Notes under the pieces: model-generated
Database searches by the model: none
What the model saw: only the letters and a program-made list of their open reading frames with translations
What the model was told of the DNA's origin: nothing
Program-made: the position numbers and the translations under genes
Origin: Pseudomonas sp. R5(2019)
GTDB taxonomy: Bacteria > Pseudomonadota > Gammaproteobacteria > Pseudomonadales > Pseudomonadaceae
Direction: 5' to 3'
Assembly: GCF_009905435.1 (NCBI RefSeq)
Contig: NZ_JAAAMT010000023.1
Span: forward strand, 1 to 64,000
Length of the DNA stretch: 64,000 bases
Shown: positions 7,557 to 15,750 of the stretch, one piece after another
Layout: every line of letters starts with the position of its first letter
Position numbering within the stretch: position 1 is the stretch's first letter

Positions 7557-8429
7557 ATGACTTTCTTCGATCTACTGGCGCAGTATCCGCCGGCCTTTGT
7601 CGCCAGCGCGTTTATCCTCGGGCTTATTGTCGGCAGTTTCCTCAACGTGCTGATCCACCGGCTTCCCACGATGCTTGAGCGCGACTGGCAAGCCGAGGCC
7701 CGCCAGATCTTGAGCCTGCCGGCAGCGCCCGAACAGCCGCGTTACAACCTGATGTTCCCACCCTCGGAGTGCCCGCACTGCGCCCATCGCATCCGCGCCT
7801 GGGAAAACCTGCCGCTGATCAGCTACCTGTTTCTGCGCGGACGCTGCTCCAGTTGCAAGTCGACCATCAGCCCGCGCTATCCGCTGATTGAATTGGCCAG
7901 CGCCGGCTTGACCGCCTTTATCGCCTGGCATTTCGGTTTCGGCTGGGCGGCCTTGAGTGTCATGCTGCTCAGTTGGGGGCTGCTGGCGATGAGCCTGATC
8001 GACGCCGACCACCAATTGCTGCCGGACGTCCTCGTGCTGCCCCTGCTGTGGCTGGGACTGATCGTCAATGCGTTCGGGTTGTTCGTGCCGCTGCAGGAGG
8101 CGATCTGGGGCGCGGTGGCCGGCTACCTCTGCCTCTGGTCAGTGTCGTGGGTGTACAAATTGATCACCGGCAGGGATGGCATGGGCCAGGGTGATTTCAA
8201 GTTACTGGCGATGCTGGGCGCCTGGGGCGGCTGGCAGATTCTGCCGCTGACCGTGCTGATGTCATCGCTGGTGGGCGCTGTGCTGGGCCTGTTGTTGTTG
8301 CGCTTGAGCAACCGCGATACCAGCACCCAGATTCCCTTCGGGCCCTATCTGGCCATTGCGGGCTGGATCGCATTGCTCTGGGGTGGTCAAATAACCACTT
8401 CTTATCTGCAATTGTCTGGCCTGCGATGA
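7557..8429 (+). CDS. pilD: Prepilin peptidase / N-methyltransferase PilD
   Basis: This 290-residue polytopic membrane enzyme cleaves prepilin leaders after Gly and methylates the new N-terminus. It shows the family start (GSFLNVLIHRLP), two zinc-binding CxxC pairs (CPHC near 72, CSSC near 98), and the two catalytic Asp segments (SLIDADHQLLPD near 147 and GMGQGDFKLLAMLGAWGG near 207). PilD also serves type II secretion, which may explain why it is intact beside a damaged pilB. Its stop overlaps the coaE start by 4 bases. Confidence 0.96.
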   Translation: MTFFDLLAQYPPAFVASAFILGLIVGSFLNVLIHRLPTMLERDWQAEARQILSLPAAPEQPRYNLMFPPSECPHCAHRIRAWENLPLISYLFLRGRCSSCKSTISPRYPLIELASAGLTAFIAWHFGFGWAALSVMLLSWGLLAMSLIDADHQLLPDVLVLPLLWLGLIVNAFGLFVPLQEAIWGAVAGYLCLWSVSWVYKLITGRDGMGQGDFKLLAMLGAWGGWQILPLTVLMSSLVGAVLGLLLLRLSNRDTSTQIPFGPYLAIAGWIALLWGGQITTSYLQLSGLR

Positions 8430-9049
8430 CAACACCCGCTTTTACTCCCTGGATTCTCGGCCTCACCGGTGGCATTGGCAGTGGCAAGAGTGCCGCCGCC
8501 GAACGCTTCGTCGAGCTGGGCGTACACTTGGTGGATGCCGATCAGGCCGCCCGCTGGGTGGTTGAACCTGGGCGGCCGGCGCTGGCAAGCATCGCCGAAC
8601 GCTTCGGCCCGGGCGTGTTGCAAGTCGACGGCCAACTGGACCGCGCGGCCCTGCGCAAGCTGATCTTCGAAAACCCGGAGCAACGCCGCTGGCTTGAAGC
8701 CCTGCTGCACCCGCTGATCGGCCAGGAAATATTCAGCTACCTGGCCAAGGCAGAATCACCATATGCCGTGCTGGTCTCGCCGCTGATGATCGAATCAGGG
8801 CAAGTGCGCAATACCCAACGCCTGCTGGTGATCGATGCGCCAGAGGCCTTGCAGATACAACGCACGCTCAGGCGCGATGCGACCACCCCCGAGCAGGTGG
8901 CGGCCATCCTCAAGGCCCAGACCAGCCGCGAGGAACGCCTGCGCCATGCCCACGATGTGGTGGTCAACGACCGCGACCTGGCCTGGTTGCATTCACAAAT
9001 CGACCGCCTGCATCACTTTTACCTGACTTTACGTGGAGGCCAGCCATGA
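8426..9049 (+). CDS. coaE: Dephospho-CoA kinase
   Basis: This 207-residue P-loop kinase catalyses the last step of coenzyme A synthesis, phosphorylating the 3'-hydroxyl of dephospho-CoA. The Walker A segment GGIGSGKS is at residues 15-22, followed by the family motif (VDADQAARWVV). The ATG overlaps the pilD stop (ATGA) and the stop overlaps yacG in the same way, so translation is probably coupled. Confidence 0.96.
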   Translation: MTTPAFTPWILGLTGGIGSGKSAAAERFVELGVHLVDADQAARWVVEPGRPALASIAERFGPGVLQVDGQLDRAALRKLIFENPEQRRWLEALLHPLIGQEIFSYLAKAESPYAVLVSPLMIESGQVRNTQRLLVIDAPEALQIQRTLRRDATTPEQVAAILKAQTSREERLRHAHDVVVNDRDLAWLHSQIDRLHHFYLTLRGGQP

Positions 9050-9249
9050 GCCAGCCCTTGACCGTTGAATGCCCGACCTGCGGCGCCCCGGTGGAATGGA
9101 CCACCGCCAACAAAAACCGTCCTTTCTGCTCCGACCGCTGCAAGCTGATTGACCTGGGCGCCTGGGCGTCCGAGGAGCACAAGATTCCGGTGGCACCGGA
9201 CGCCGAAGACGATCTGTTTTCTGAAGAGCTCACGCCTCGCGGGCACTGA
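9046..9249 (+). CDS. yacG: YacG, DNA gyrase inhibitor zinc-finger protein
   Basis: This is a 67-residue zinc protein with four Cys (9, 12, 28 and 32) in the pattern CPTC...FCSDRC. In E. coli YacG binds GyrB and inhibits gyrase. It is the last gene of the pilBCD-coaE-yacG operon and overlaps coaE by 4 bases. Confidence 0.94.
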   Translation: MSQPLTVECPTCGAPVEWTTANKNRPFCSDRCKLIDLGAWASEEHKIPVAPDAEDDLFSEELTPRGH

Positions 9250-9255
9250 ATACCC

Positions 9256-9954
9256 TCACGAACCGCCACGCGGCGGTTCGTCATCTTTCCAGGGCGCTTG
9301 CAGGTAACGGGTGCGGTTGAACGTCTCGAGCCATTCGGGGCTGAACACCACCAGCGCACTGACGATCATGCCGTTGATAAACGCCTCGGGGAAAATGATC
9401 AGCCACAGGTAGCCGATAAAGTCCGTTATCCACTCGGGCATGGCAAAGCGACCATCCACCCACAGCAAACCCAGCCCCGCCAGCAAGCAGCACAAGGCCG
9501 ACAGCGCCGCCGCCAGAAACCCCGAACAGAAGATATACACAAAGGGATTTTTCGGCTGTTTGTGCTCCACCAGCATCGCGCAGGCTTCGGTGACCAGCAC
9601 CGGCAGGACGATCAGCAATATTCCGTTCACGCCCACCGCTATCAGATCCTGACGCCCCAGCGCGACCAATCCCATCTGCGCAACCAGCCCGCCGAGGATT
9701 GCCAGCGGCCAGTCAAGCACCAGGGTCACTACGGTCATGCCGATCAAGTGGTACGACACACCGGTATCGAAATCCCGGCGCACCAACCAGAGTATGAACA
9801 GCGCAAACACCGTACCGAACAGCAGGTGCTGGCGGCGGCTGTCGCTGAACAGCTCGACCCACGGCGCCTTGGCAATCGCCCAGGCCAGTAACGGCACATA
9901 GGCCAGCCAGCCGAAGGTCAGGCTCTGGTCGGACAGCACCTGGGCGGAAATCAT
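9256..9954 (-). CDS. CbiM-like (ECF transporter permease family) membrane protein
   Basis: This is a 232-residue protein with about seven hydrophobic segments. It looks like the energy-coupling-factor permease / CbiM-type family, which in Pseudomonas is found next to yacG. Such proteins bind a small solute or metal in the membrane, but no ATPase or coupling subunit is encoded nearby, so its role is unknown. The ATG at 9954 is preferred over an in-frame codon at 9987 because AAGGAA lies 9 bases before it. Confidence 0.7.
   Translation of the reverse strand: MISAQVLSDQSLTFGWLAYVPLLAWAIAKAPWVELFSDSRRQHLLFGTVFALFILWLVRRDFDTGVSYHLIGMTVVTLVLDWPLAILGGLVAQMGLVALGRQDLIAVGVNGILLIVLPVLVTEACAMLVEHKQPKNPFVYIFCSGFLAAALSALCCLLAGLGLLWVDGRFAMPEWITDFIGYLWLIIFPEAFINGMIVSALVVFSPEWLETFNRTRYLQAPWKDDEPPRGGS
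9258..9281 (+). terminator. Palindromic terminator between convergent genes
   Basis: A perfect 10-bp stem (ACGAACCGCC / GGCGGTTCGT) begins 8 bases after the yacG stop and overlaps the last codons of the facing membrane-protein gene. It probably works for yacG. The T-rich tail is weak (CATCTTT). Confidence 0.55.
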
Positions 9955-10019
9955 GCGACGGGTTCCTTCGCGGACGGTGTAAGACAAAGTCTACACCGCC
10001 TGCCCAAGCCCGGAATGCT

Positions 10020-10113
10020 TCAGTAGCTGGCGCGCAAAGACAGCGTCAGATTGCGTGGGTCGCCATAGAAGTTGATGCCCCAGGCGGCATCGACCCGGCG
10101 CTCATGGCGGGGC
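10020..10113 (-). pseudogene. TonB-dependent receptor, C-terminal remnant
   Basis: The minus strand reads WGINFYGDPRNLTLSLRASY followed by TGA. This is the typical last strand of a FecA/FpvA-type siderophore receptor barrel, where GDPR.. and a final aromatic residue are conserved. Only about 30 codons remain and there is no plug domain or start. It lies immediately downstream of the foreign ProRS gene, and a FecI-like remnant lies upstream on the same strand. Confidence 0.75.
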
Positions 10114-10179
10114 CTTAGAGTTCGCCGAATCCGACGTATGTCGGAGCAGCGCCGACACCAGTGGTGTGGCGGTCGGGAC

Positions 10180-11718
10180 TCAATATGATTTTGCGTACAG
10201 AGCCCAAGTGCGTGTGGGTTGGCCGGTAAATGGGCAAATAGCCTCTTCCTGGGAGTGGTGCAGTGGAATGCAGCGTACGGTTACTCCTAATTCGGCAATG
10301 GCTTTTTCGACCCTTTCGTCATCAATGAAGGGAGCCATGACGAACGTGCCAAGTTTATCCTTGCGCTCGAATTCCTGCTTGAAGCTTTCAACGGTAGTTA
10401 CTGTCTTGATATTTCCCGACAACTTTGACCTAGCACTCTCCAACATACTTAATTGAATATTAATAAGTATCTTAGATATATCTCTCACAAAGCAATCCGT
10501 AGCGACTTTCATCATAGTCGAGCTATTATTTCGACACGAATAGGAAACCACGCTCTCGTGCAGCTCCTTCGCCCCAATCTCCACCCGAATGGGAACTCCG
10601 CGCTTAATGTGATACCACTTCTTTTCACCGCCATTCATCTCCCGCTTATCAATACTGACCCGTATGTTCTGCCCTTTGAGTTTTTTACGGAAAATCTGCT
10701 TCTGCAACTGTTCGCAGTAGGCATGGATGGCTTCAGCACCCTCTTCGTTGCGCAGGATAGGGACAATGATCACTTGTGTCGGAGCGACTAAAGGCGGAAT
10801 CTGCACTCCATCATCGTCGCCATGGGTCATGATCATGGCACCGATCATGCGTGTTGAAACTCCCCATGAGGTGGTCCAGGCCAGTTCCTTGACCCCCTCC
10901 TTGTTGACGAAGCGGATATCGGACGCCTGCGCGAAGTTCTGGCCCAGAAAATGGGAGGTACCGGCCTGCAAAGCTTTGCCATCCTGCATCATCGCCTCGA
11001 TGGTGTAAGTGCTGACTGCACCTGGAAAGCGCTCCCATGAGCATTTGATGCCTTTTATCACGGGGATTGCCAAGTAATCGGTGGTGAAATCTGCATAGAT
11101 ATCGAGCATCTTCAGCGTTTCCTCGAGGGCTTCTTCACGGCTGGCATGAACGGTGTGCCCTTCCTGCCAGAGGAACTCCGAGGTGCGCAGAAAGATTCTC
11201 GGGCGCATTTCCCAGCGCAGGACGTTCGCCCACTGATTAATGAGTAGGGGAAGGTCGCGATAGCTCTGGACCCAGCGGGAGAAAGAAGCGCCAATTACGG
11301 TCTCACTGGTGGGCCTGATGATCAGCGGCTCCTCCAACTTTCCCGCTGCAATCAGCTTGCCTTCGCAGGTCTGTTCCAGACGATGATGAGTGACCACCGC
11401 GCACTCTTTGGCGAAGCCGTCGACGTGGTCAGCTTCCTTTTGAAGAAAGGACAATGGAATCAGTAGCGGAAAGTACGCATTTACATGCCCTGTCTCCTTG
11501 AACTTGCGATCAAGTTCGCGTTGTATATTCTCCCAGATGCCATAGCCCCAGGGACGTATGACCATACAGCCTCTTATGGGAGAGTTTTCTGCCAACTCAG
11601 CCTGAATGATGACTTCTTGATACCACTCGGAAAAATTTTGACTTCGCGTAGGACTTATTGCGTTCCTCATAAAATCTCGCTGCGCAGAAAGTGGATGGGA
11701 AGAGTTCATATCAGACAT
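10180..11718 (-). CDS. proS: Prolyl-tRNA synthetase, archaeal/eukaryotic-type, probably acquired
   Basis: This 512-residue class IIa synthetase charges tRNA-Pro. Motif 1 (PWGYGIWENI), motif 2 (RWEMRPRIFLRTSEFLWQEG) and a motif-3 region (TSWGVSTRMIGAMIMTHGDD) follow the archaeal/eukaryotic form, without the bacterial insertion domain. The C-terminus ends in WALYAKSY, also typical of that form. Pseudomonas normally uses a bacterial-type ProRS of about 570 residues, expected elsewhere. Codons here are clearly richer in A/T than in the neighbours, most visibly at 10430-10500, which points to transfer. Similar second synthetases often protect against an inhibitor. The start at 11718 is the first in-frame ATG, and 11709 is an alternative. 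Confidence 0.9.
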   Translation of the reverse strand: MSDMNSSHPLSAQRDFMRNAISPTRSQNFSEWYQEVIIQAELAENSPIRGCMVIRPWGYGIWENIQRELDRKFKETGHVNAYFPLLIPLSFLQKEADHVDGFAKECAVVTHHRLEQTCEGKLIAAGKLEEPLIIRPTSETVIGASFSRWVQSYRDLPLLINQWANVLRWEMRPRIFLRTSEFLWQEGHTVHASREEALEETLKMLDIYADFTTDYLAIPVIKGIKCSWERFPGAVSTYTIEAMMQDGKALQAGTSHFLGQNFAQASDIRFVNKEGVKELAWTTSWGVSTRMIGAMIMTHGDDDGVQIPPLVAPTQVIIVPILRNEEGAEAIHAYCEQLQKQIFRKKLKGQNIRVSIDKREMNGGEKKWYHIKRGVPIRVEIGAKELHESVVSYSCRNNSSTMMKVATDCFVRDISKILINIQLSMLESARSKLSGNIKTVTTVESFKQEFERKDKLGTFVMAPFIDDERVEKAIAELGVTVRCIPLHHSQEEAICPFTGQPTRTWALYAKSY

Positions 11719-11874
11719 GTAGCCCCAGGTCTTTGGATTGCGAGCCTGAGTGTATGCAGGACGTGCCCATGATTCTCACCCAAAACCACGCAAATGTGTG
11801 TAGGGGTATTTTCCGAAGTATTTGTGGGAAATTTCTTTTTGGAAGCGCTCAACATTGCAGGGGTGTCTTCTGCC

Positions 11875-12200
11875 AGCGCTGAAATCGCATCGTGCATCAA
11901 CGCCGCTTCCTGTTGCGCCACCAATTCATCCACCGCCGTCGGGCGGGTGCAGGCCGCATCGGCACTGGAATCGACGTCTTCAAGGCGCTCGCGACGAATC
12001 GTCTGGCGCTGATGATCGCGCACCAGATACTGCCGATGGTGAACAAAAAGGCAGGAAGATTCTCGATCTTGTCGCCTTTGGGCAGCCGGGCCAGACGCAG
12101 GAAAAATTCCTGGGTCTGGTCTGCCGCCACTTGGGCACTGCCGGTATGGCGCGCGACAAAAGCTTCCCGTGCTTTTTTCTGCTCGGCGAACAAGCGGGGC
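11875..12200 (-). pseudogene. FecI-like ECF sigma factor, frameshifted and truncated
   Basis: The minus strand encodes sigma region 2 of an iron-starvation ECF sigma factor (TQEFFLRLARLPKGDKIENL, then PAFLFTIGS). It then shifts frame near 12030 and continues as YLVRDHQRQTIRRERLEDVD up to MHDAISAL. Region 4, the -35 DNA-binding part, is missing, and the reading ends where the AT-rich ProRS segment begins. With the receptor tail at 10020-10113 on the same strand, this suggests a former fecI-fecR-fecA unit that lost its middle. Confidence 0.75.
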
Positions 12201-12390
12201 GATATGCGTATTCCAAGACGGCACAGCGCTACCTTCCCTGGGGACCACAGGGGGAAGGCGCGCAACTTGGCGCTAATGCGATTGACTCGCAATAATGTTT
12301 GATTTCGAGGCTGCTGCTCGAAGCCGAATTTCTTGCAGCCTGACCGCTTTTAATCATTTTCCTCAACAATTGGGCGCTAAGCTGTCTTTC

Positions 12391-13020
12391 ATGGATGACT
12401 CAGATTACTTGCGCCTGCTCACGATTCAGGCCGAACAAGCCAATGCGTTCCTCTCCAATGCTCGTAAATGGGAACGAGAGCGTTGGGTCTGCCAGCGCCT
12501 GCTGCAAGGCTTGAATATTCCCTACCGCGGCGAGGACTTCACGGCCGCTGGCCAGGAACCGCCAGACGTGTTGTTTCGAGATGCCAGTTTCGAGGTGTTT
12601 TTCGTGCTCGATGAGGGCCGGCGCCTCAACGACGAATGGCGCGAAGAACTGCAACGTCGGCGCAGCGCCTTCTCGCTCAGTCAATTGGTGCGCCGCGAAG
12701 CCAAGCCCCGTCGCATCAGCGCCCAGGAGCTGTTGGAGCGGCTGGCACCGACATTGCGCAAAAAATCGCACAACTACCGCGAACGCGGACTGGACTTGAG
12801 CGAGTTGGACATCATTGCCTTCGCCAGCCTCAAGCGCGAGGTGCTGGACCTCAATAGCCATTTTCCGCCCCCCACCGAATACCTGCGCCAGGGCTGGCGT
12901 TCGTTGTCGCTGGTTGGGCCAACCTTTGCCCGAGTGCTGTTCGCCCACCCGGATGCACCCGACTTCTTGCGCGGCAATCTGGGCCGCAGCATCGTGTTCG
13001 ACGTCGGGATAAGCCTGTAA
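12391..13020 (+). CDS. DUF1780 protein
   Basis: This is a 209-residue cytoplasmic protein matching the DUF1780 family as I remember it (SNARKWERERWVCQRLL near the N-terminus). The family is conserved in Pseudomonas. A nuclease-like fold has been proposed, but I see no established function. It has no signal peptide or membrane segment. The ATG at 12391 is chosen because family similarity begins there. The upstream in-frame stretch from 12295 looks non-coding. Confidence 0.7.
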   Translation: MDDSDYLRLLTIQAEQANAFLSNARKWERERWVCQRLLQGLNIPYRGEDFTAAGQEPPDVLFRDASFEVFFVLDEGRRLNDEWREELQRRRSAFSLSQLVRREAKPRRISAQELLERLAPTLRKKSHNYRERGLDLSELDIIAFASLKREVLDLNSHFPPPTEYLRQGWRSLSLVGPTFARVLFAHPDAPDFLRGNLGRSIVFDVGISL

Positions 13021-13182
13021 TTCCACTCACGCGGCATAGCGAAAACCCTTGGCGAATGATACAAAGCGCAATCATTTCGCCTCGTCTGCGCCGGTGCGCA
13101 GCCCCTTCTGATGATGGCAGCCCGACTACAGTGAACGGTGTAGCTTTCCCACAGTCTGATGCGTCTACTGACGAGGCCCCCA

Positions 13183-13356
13183 ATGACCAGTCGCCTGAAT
13201 CCCGACGACCAGCAACGTGTCGATCAATACCTGCAAGCCCCACAGCATCAAGTCGAGCGCAAGCCTTTCCGGCCGTGGCTGCTCCTTTGCCTGGTGGTGC
13301 TGGCCACTATTGGCCTGGGCCTGTTGAGCCGTCTTCTGAGTCAACTGGTGCTATGA
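13183..13356 (+). CDS. DUF3094 small membrane protein
   Basis: This is a 57-residue protein with a charged N-terminal half (LNPDDQQRVDQYLQAPQHQV) and one C-terminal membrane helix (WLLLCLVVLATIGLGLLSRL). It matches the DUF3094 family, common in Pseudomonas, often located next to ndh, and of unknown function. The ATG at 13183 has GACGAGG 7 bases upstream. Confidence 0.8.
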   Translation: MTSRLNPDDQQRVDQYLQAPQHQVERKPFRPWLLLCLVVLATIGLGLLSRLLSQLVL

Positions 13357-13440
13357 GCTGCCTTGCGCTCGCCCAGTCCGGCCCCCTGTCGCGGCCGCGT
13401 ACTCATTACCCGAATTCCGTAAACCTTATGAGATATCCCC

Positions 13441-14736
13441 ATGACTCACCGTATTGTCATTGTCGGCGGCGGCGCCGGCGGCCTGGAACTGGCGACCCGC
13501 CTGGGTAAAACCCTGGGCAAGCGTGGCAAGGCCAGCATCACCTTGGTCGACAGCAACCTGACCCACATCTGGAAACCCCTGCTGCATGAAGTCGCCGCAG
13601 GCTCGCTGAACACGTCCGAAGACGAGCTGAACTACGTGGCCCAGGCCAAGTGGAATCACTTCGAATTCCAGCTCGGGCGCATGAGCGCGCTTGACCGTGA
13701 CTCACAGCAAATCCAGCTGGCCGCGACCCTCGATGAAAACGGTGTCGAGTTGGTGCCTGCGCGCACGCTGGGTTATGACAGCCTGGTGATTTCGGTCGGC
13801 AGTACCACCAATGATTTCGGTACCCGTGGCGCCGCCGATCACTGCCTGTTCCTCGACACCCGCAAACAGGCCGAACGTTTTCACCAGCGCTTGCTCAATC
13901 ACTACCTGCGGGCTCATGCGGGTACGGATAGCAGCTCGCAAATCAGCGTGGCGATTGTCGGCGCCGGTGCGACCGGCGTTGAACTGGCGGCTGAATTGCA
14001 CCATGCCGCCCATGAGCTGGCCGCTTACGGGCTGGACCGGATCAAACCGGAAAACATGCGCATCACCCTGATCGAAGCCGGGCCTCGGGTGCTGCCAGCC
14101 TTGCCCGAGCGCATCAGCGTTCCGGTGCACAAGACCCTGGAAAAACTCGGGGTGACGGTCCTCACCAGCGCCTCGGTCAGTGAAGTGACTGTCGAGCATC
14201 TGGTTACCGCAGACGGTCAGATCATTCCCGCCAGCCTGAAGGTCTGGGCAGCGGGTATTCGTGCACCAGGCTTTTTGAAAGACATCGATGGCCTGGAAAC
14301 CAACCGCATCAATCAGCTGGTGGTACGCCCGACGCTACAAACCACCCGCGACGATAATATTTTTGCCTTTGGTGACTGCGCGGCCTGCCCGCAGCCGGGC
14401 ACCGACCGCAACGTACCGCCACGCGCACAAGCCGCGCACCAGCAGGCTTCGCTGTTGGCAAAATCGTTGAAATTGCGGATCGAAGGCCAAGCCCTGCCGG
14501 AATACCGCTACCAGGACTACGGCTCGCTGATTTCCCTGTCGCGCTTCTCGGCGGTGGGTAACTTGATGGGCAACCTGACCGGCAGTGTGATGCTCGAAGG
14601 CTGGCTGGCGCGGATGTTCTATGTGTCGCTGTACCGGATGCACCAGATGGCGCTCTACGGCACCTTCCGCACCCTGATGCTGATGCTCGGCAGCCGAATC
14701 GGCCGCGGCACCGAACCCCGCCTGAAGCTGCATTGA
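13441..14736 (+). CDS. ndh: Type II NADH dehydrogenase (NDH-2)
   Basis: This 431-residue FAD enzyme oxidises NADH and reduces quinone at the inner membrane without pumping protons. It has an FAD Rossmann motif at residues 9-14 (GGGAGG), the NDH-2 segment HIWKPLLHEVAAG, a second NAD-binding glycine motif (IVGAGATGVELAAEL), and the FAD motif FAFGDCA. The C-terminal amphipathic part (WLARMFYVSLYRMHQMALYG) fits membrane attachment. It stands alone, after the DUF3094 gene. Confidence 0.93.
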   Translation: MTHRIVIVGGGAGGLELATRLGKTLGKRGKASITLVDSNLTHIWKPLLHEVAAGSLNTSEDELNYVAQAKWNHFEFQLGRMSALDRDSQQIQLAATLDENGVELVPARTLGYDSLVISVGSTTNDFGTRGAADHCLFLDTRKQAERFHQRLLNHYLRAHAGTDSSSQISVAIVGAGATGVELAAELHHAAHELAAYGLDRIKPENMRITLIEAGPRVLPALPERISVPVHKTLEKLGVTVLTSASVSEVTVEHLVTADGQIIPASLKVWAAGIRAPGFLKDIDGLETNRINQLVVRPTLQTTRDDNIFAFGDCAACPQPGTDRNVPPRAQAAHQQASLLAKSLKLRIEGQALPEYRYQDYGSLISLSRFSAVGNLMGNLTGSVMLEGWLARMFYVSLYRMHQMALYGTFRTLMLMLGSRIGRGTEPRLKLH

Positions 14737-14767
14737 TTCAACCGCGGTAGCCCCCTCCCCACAAATC

Positions 14768-14808
14768 CGTCCCCTCTCCCCCACGGGGAGAGGGCCAGGG
14801 TGAGGGGA
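14768..14808 (+). repeat. Dispersed palindromic repeat / likely ndh terminator
   Basis: The motif CCCTCTCCCCCACGGGGAGAGGG, followed by a GGTGAGGGG tail, is a palindrome common between genes in many Proteobacteria. It lies just after ndh. Confidence 0.55.
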
Positions 14809-14836
14809 AAACGCCCAACCACATAAACATCAGACG

Positions 14837-14870
14837 AAAAAAAAAGGCGCCCCGAAGGACGCCTTTCTTT
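14837..14870 (-). terminator. Terminator after the distal tRNA-Pro
   Basis: On the minus strand a hairpin (AAAGGCGTCC ttc GGGGCGCC) is followed by nine T. It ends the tRNA array. Confidence 0.85.
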
Positions 14871-14933
14871 CTGAAACCAAAGCCATTGTCTTCGGTTTCC
14901 AATTTTCTACCCATGGTACAGCCTGGGCGAAAA

Positions 14934-15010
14934 TGGTCGGGGTAAGGGGATTCGAACTCCTGACATCCTGCTCCCAAAGCAGGCGCGCTACCGGACTGCG
15001 CTATACCCCG
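14934..15010 (-). tRNA. tRNA-Pro (anticodon TGG), distal copy
   Basis: This 77-base cloverleaf has an encoded CCA and anticodon TGG (reads CCA and related codons). It is identical to the copy at 15188-15264. It lies downstream of a terminator that follows tRNA-Lys, so its expression depends on read-through or on a promoter of its own. Confidence 0.97.
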
Positions 15011-15012
15011 GT

Positions 15013-15043
15013 AAAAAAAAGGCACCCATCGAGGCGCCTTTTC
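15013..15043 (-). terminator. Terminator between tRNA-Lys and distal tRNA-Pro
   Basis: On the minus strand, AAAAGGCGCC and GGGTGCCTTTT pair around TCGAT and are followed by more T. It splits the tRNA array into Asn-Pro-Lys and a single Pro. Confidence 0.75.
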
Positions 15044-15106
15044 ATGGCAAGACGCAAATGGCGCCTTACCTATTAAGATTCGACTTCAGCGTACCGAAGT
15101 CAAAAA

Positions 15107-15182
15107 TGGTGGGTCGTGTAGGATTCGAACCTACGACCAATTGGTTAAAAGCCAACTGCTCTACCAACTGAGCTAACGACCC
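15107..15182 (-). tRNA. tRNA-Lys (anticodon TTT)
   Basis: This 76-base cloverleaf starts GGGTCGTTAGCTCAG and has the anticodon loop CTTTTAA and an encoded CCA end. It is the third gene of the array in transcription order. Confidence 0.97.
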
Positions 15183-15187
15183 AAAAA

Positions 15188-15264
15188 TGGTCGGGGTAAG
15201 GGGATTCGAACTCCTGACATCCTGCTCCCAAAGCAGGCGCGCTACCGGACTGCGCTATACCCCG
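15188..15264 (-). tRNA. tRNA-Pro (anticodon TGG), proximal copy
   Basis: This 77-base cloverleaf is identical to the distal copy and includes the CCA end. It lies between tRNA-Asn and tRNA-Lys and is separated by only 5 and 10 bases, so the three are co-transcribed. Confidence 0.97.
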
Positions 15265-15274
15265 GCTTGAAATT

Positions 15275-15350
15275 TGGCTCCGTGACCAGGACTCGAACCT
15301 GGGACCCAATGATTAACAGTCATTTGCTCTACCGACTGAGCTATCACGGA
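15275..15350 (-). tRNA. tRNA-Asn (anticodon GTT)
   Basis: This 76-base cloverleaf starts TCCGTGATAGCTCAG and has anticodon GTT and an encoded CCA end. It is the first gene of the array and follows a strong promoter. Confidence 0.97.
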
Positions 15351-15461
15351 ACTATCAATTTCATTTACTGCAACATCTACTGCCATTTCAACGACTGTAT
15401 CGCTACCGCGTTGACTCTTCGACGTTTCCGCATCTCTGCGTTAGTGCCTCTGAGGCGCGCT

Positions 15462-15489
15462 ATTCTACAATCTTCAAAACCCTTGTCAA
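15462..15489 (-). promoter_or_regulatory. Sigma-70 promoter of the tRNA array
   Basis: On the minus strand a perfect -35 (TTGACA) and a -10 (TAGAAT) are 16 bases apart. The GC-rich stretch GCGCGCC after the -10 is the kind of discriminator found in stringently controlled stable-RNA promoters. Confidence 0.8.
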
Positions 15490-15684
15490 CCCCTAATTTT
15501 CTTTCAACACACTGATTTACAACTTTTTTTCAGTGCCCCGAACGAATCGGAAATTAGCTTGGTGACGTGCAGCGGGGCGCATTCTAAGAGCACTCGCGGA
15601 AAAATGCAAAGAAAAAAATCCACGAAATCGGGGGGTTACGGAAAAGGTGCGTAAATCGGGGTTTTGCGCTGTCCGTAAGCGCTT
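15490..15684. other. Gap between the tRNA promoter and clpB
   Basis: Apart from the tRNA promoter on its left and the REP palindrome on its right, I see no gene or conserved site here. The sequence contains A-rich tracts upstream of the tRNA promoter that could act as an UP element. Confidence 0.4.
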
Positions 15685-15733
15685 CGCGGGCAAGCCCTGC
15701 TCCTACCGATTGTGGGAGCAGGGCTTGCCCGCG
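15685..15733. repeat. REP/REPIN palindrome
   Basis: Two 22-base arms (CGCGGGCAAGCCCTGCTCC and its complement) with one mismatch surround a 5-base loop. It lies 18 bases past the clpB stop and may protect or terminate its mRNA. Confidence 0.8.
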
Positions 15734-15750
15734 ACAGGGTCACCGCAAAA

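Noticed and set aside
11706..12248. A 180-codon minus-strand frame upstream of the ProRS
   Set aside because: Only its middle part matches a FecI-like sigma factor; both ends are out of frame, so it is treated as part of a pseudogene.
12295..12390. Upstream extension of the DUF1780 gene
   Set aside because: Similarity to the family starts at 12391, and the extension has no coding character.
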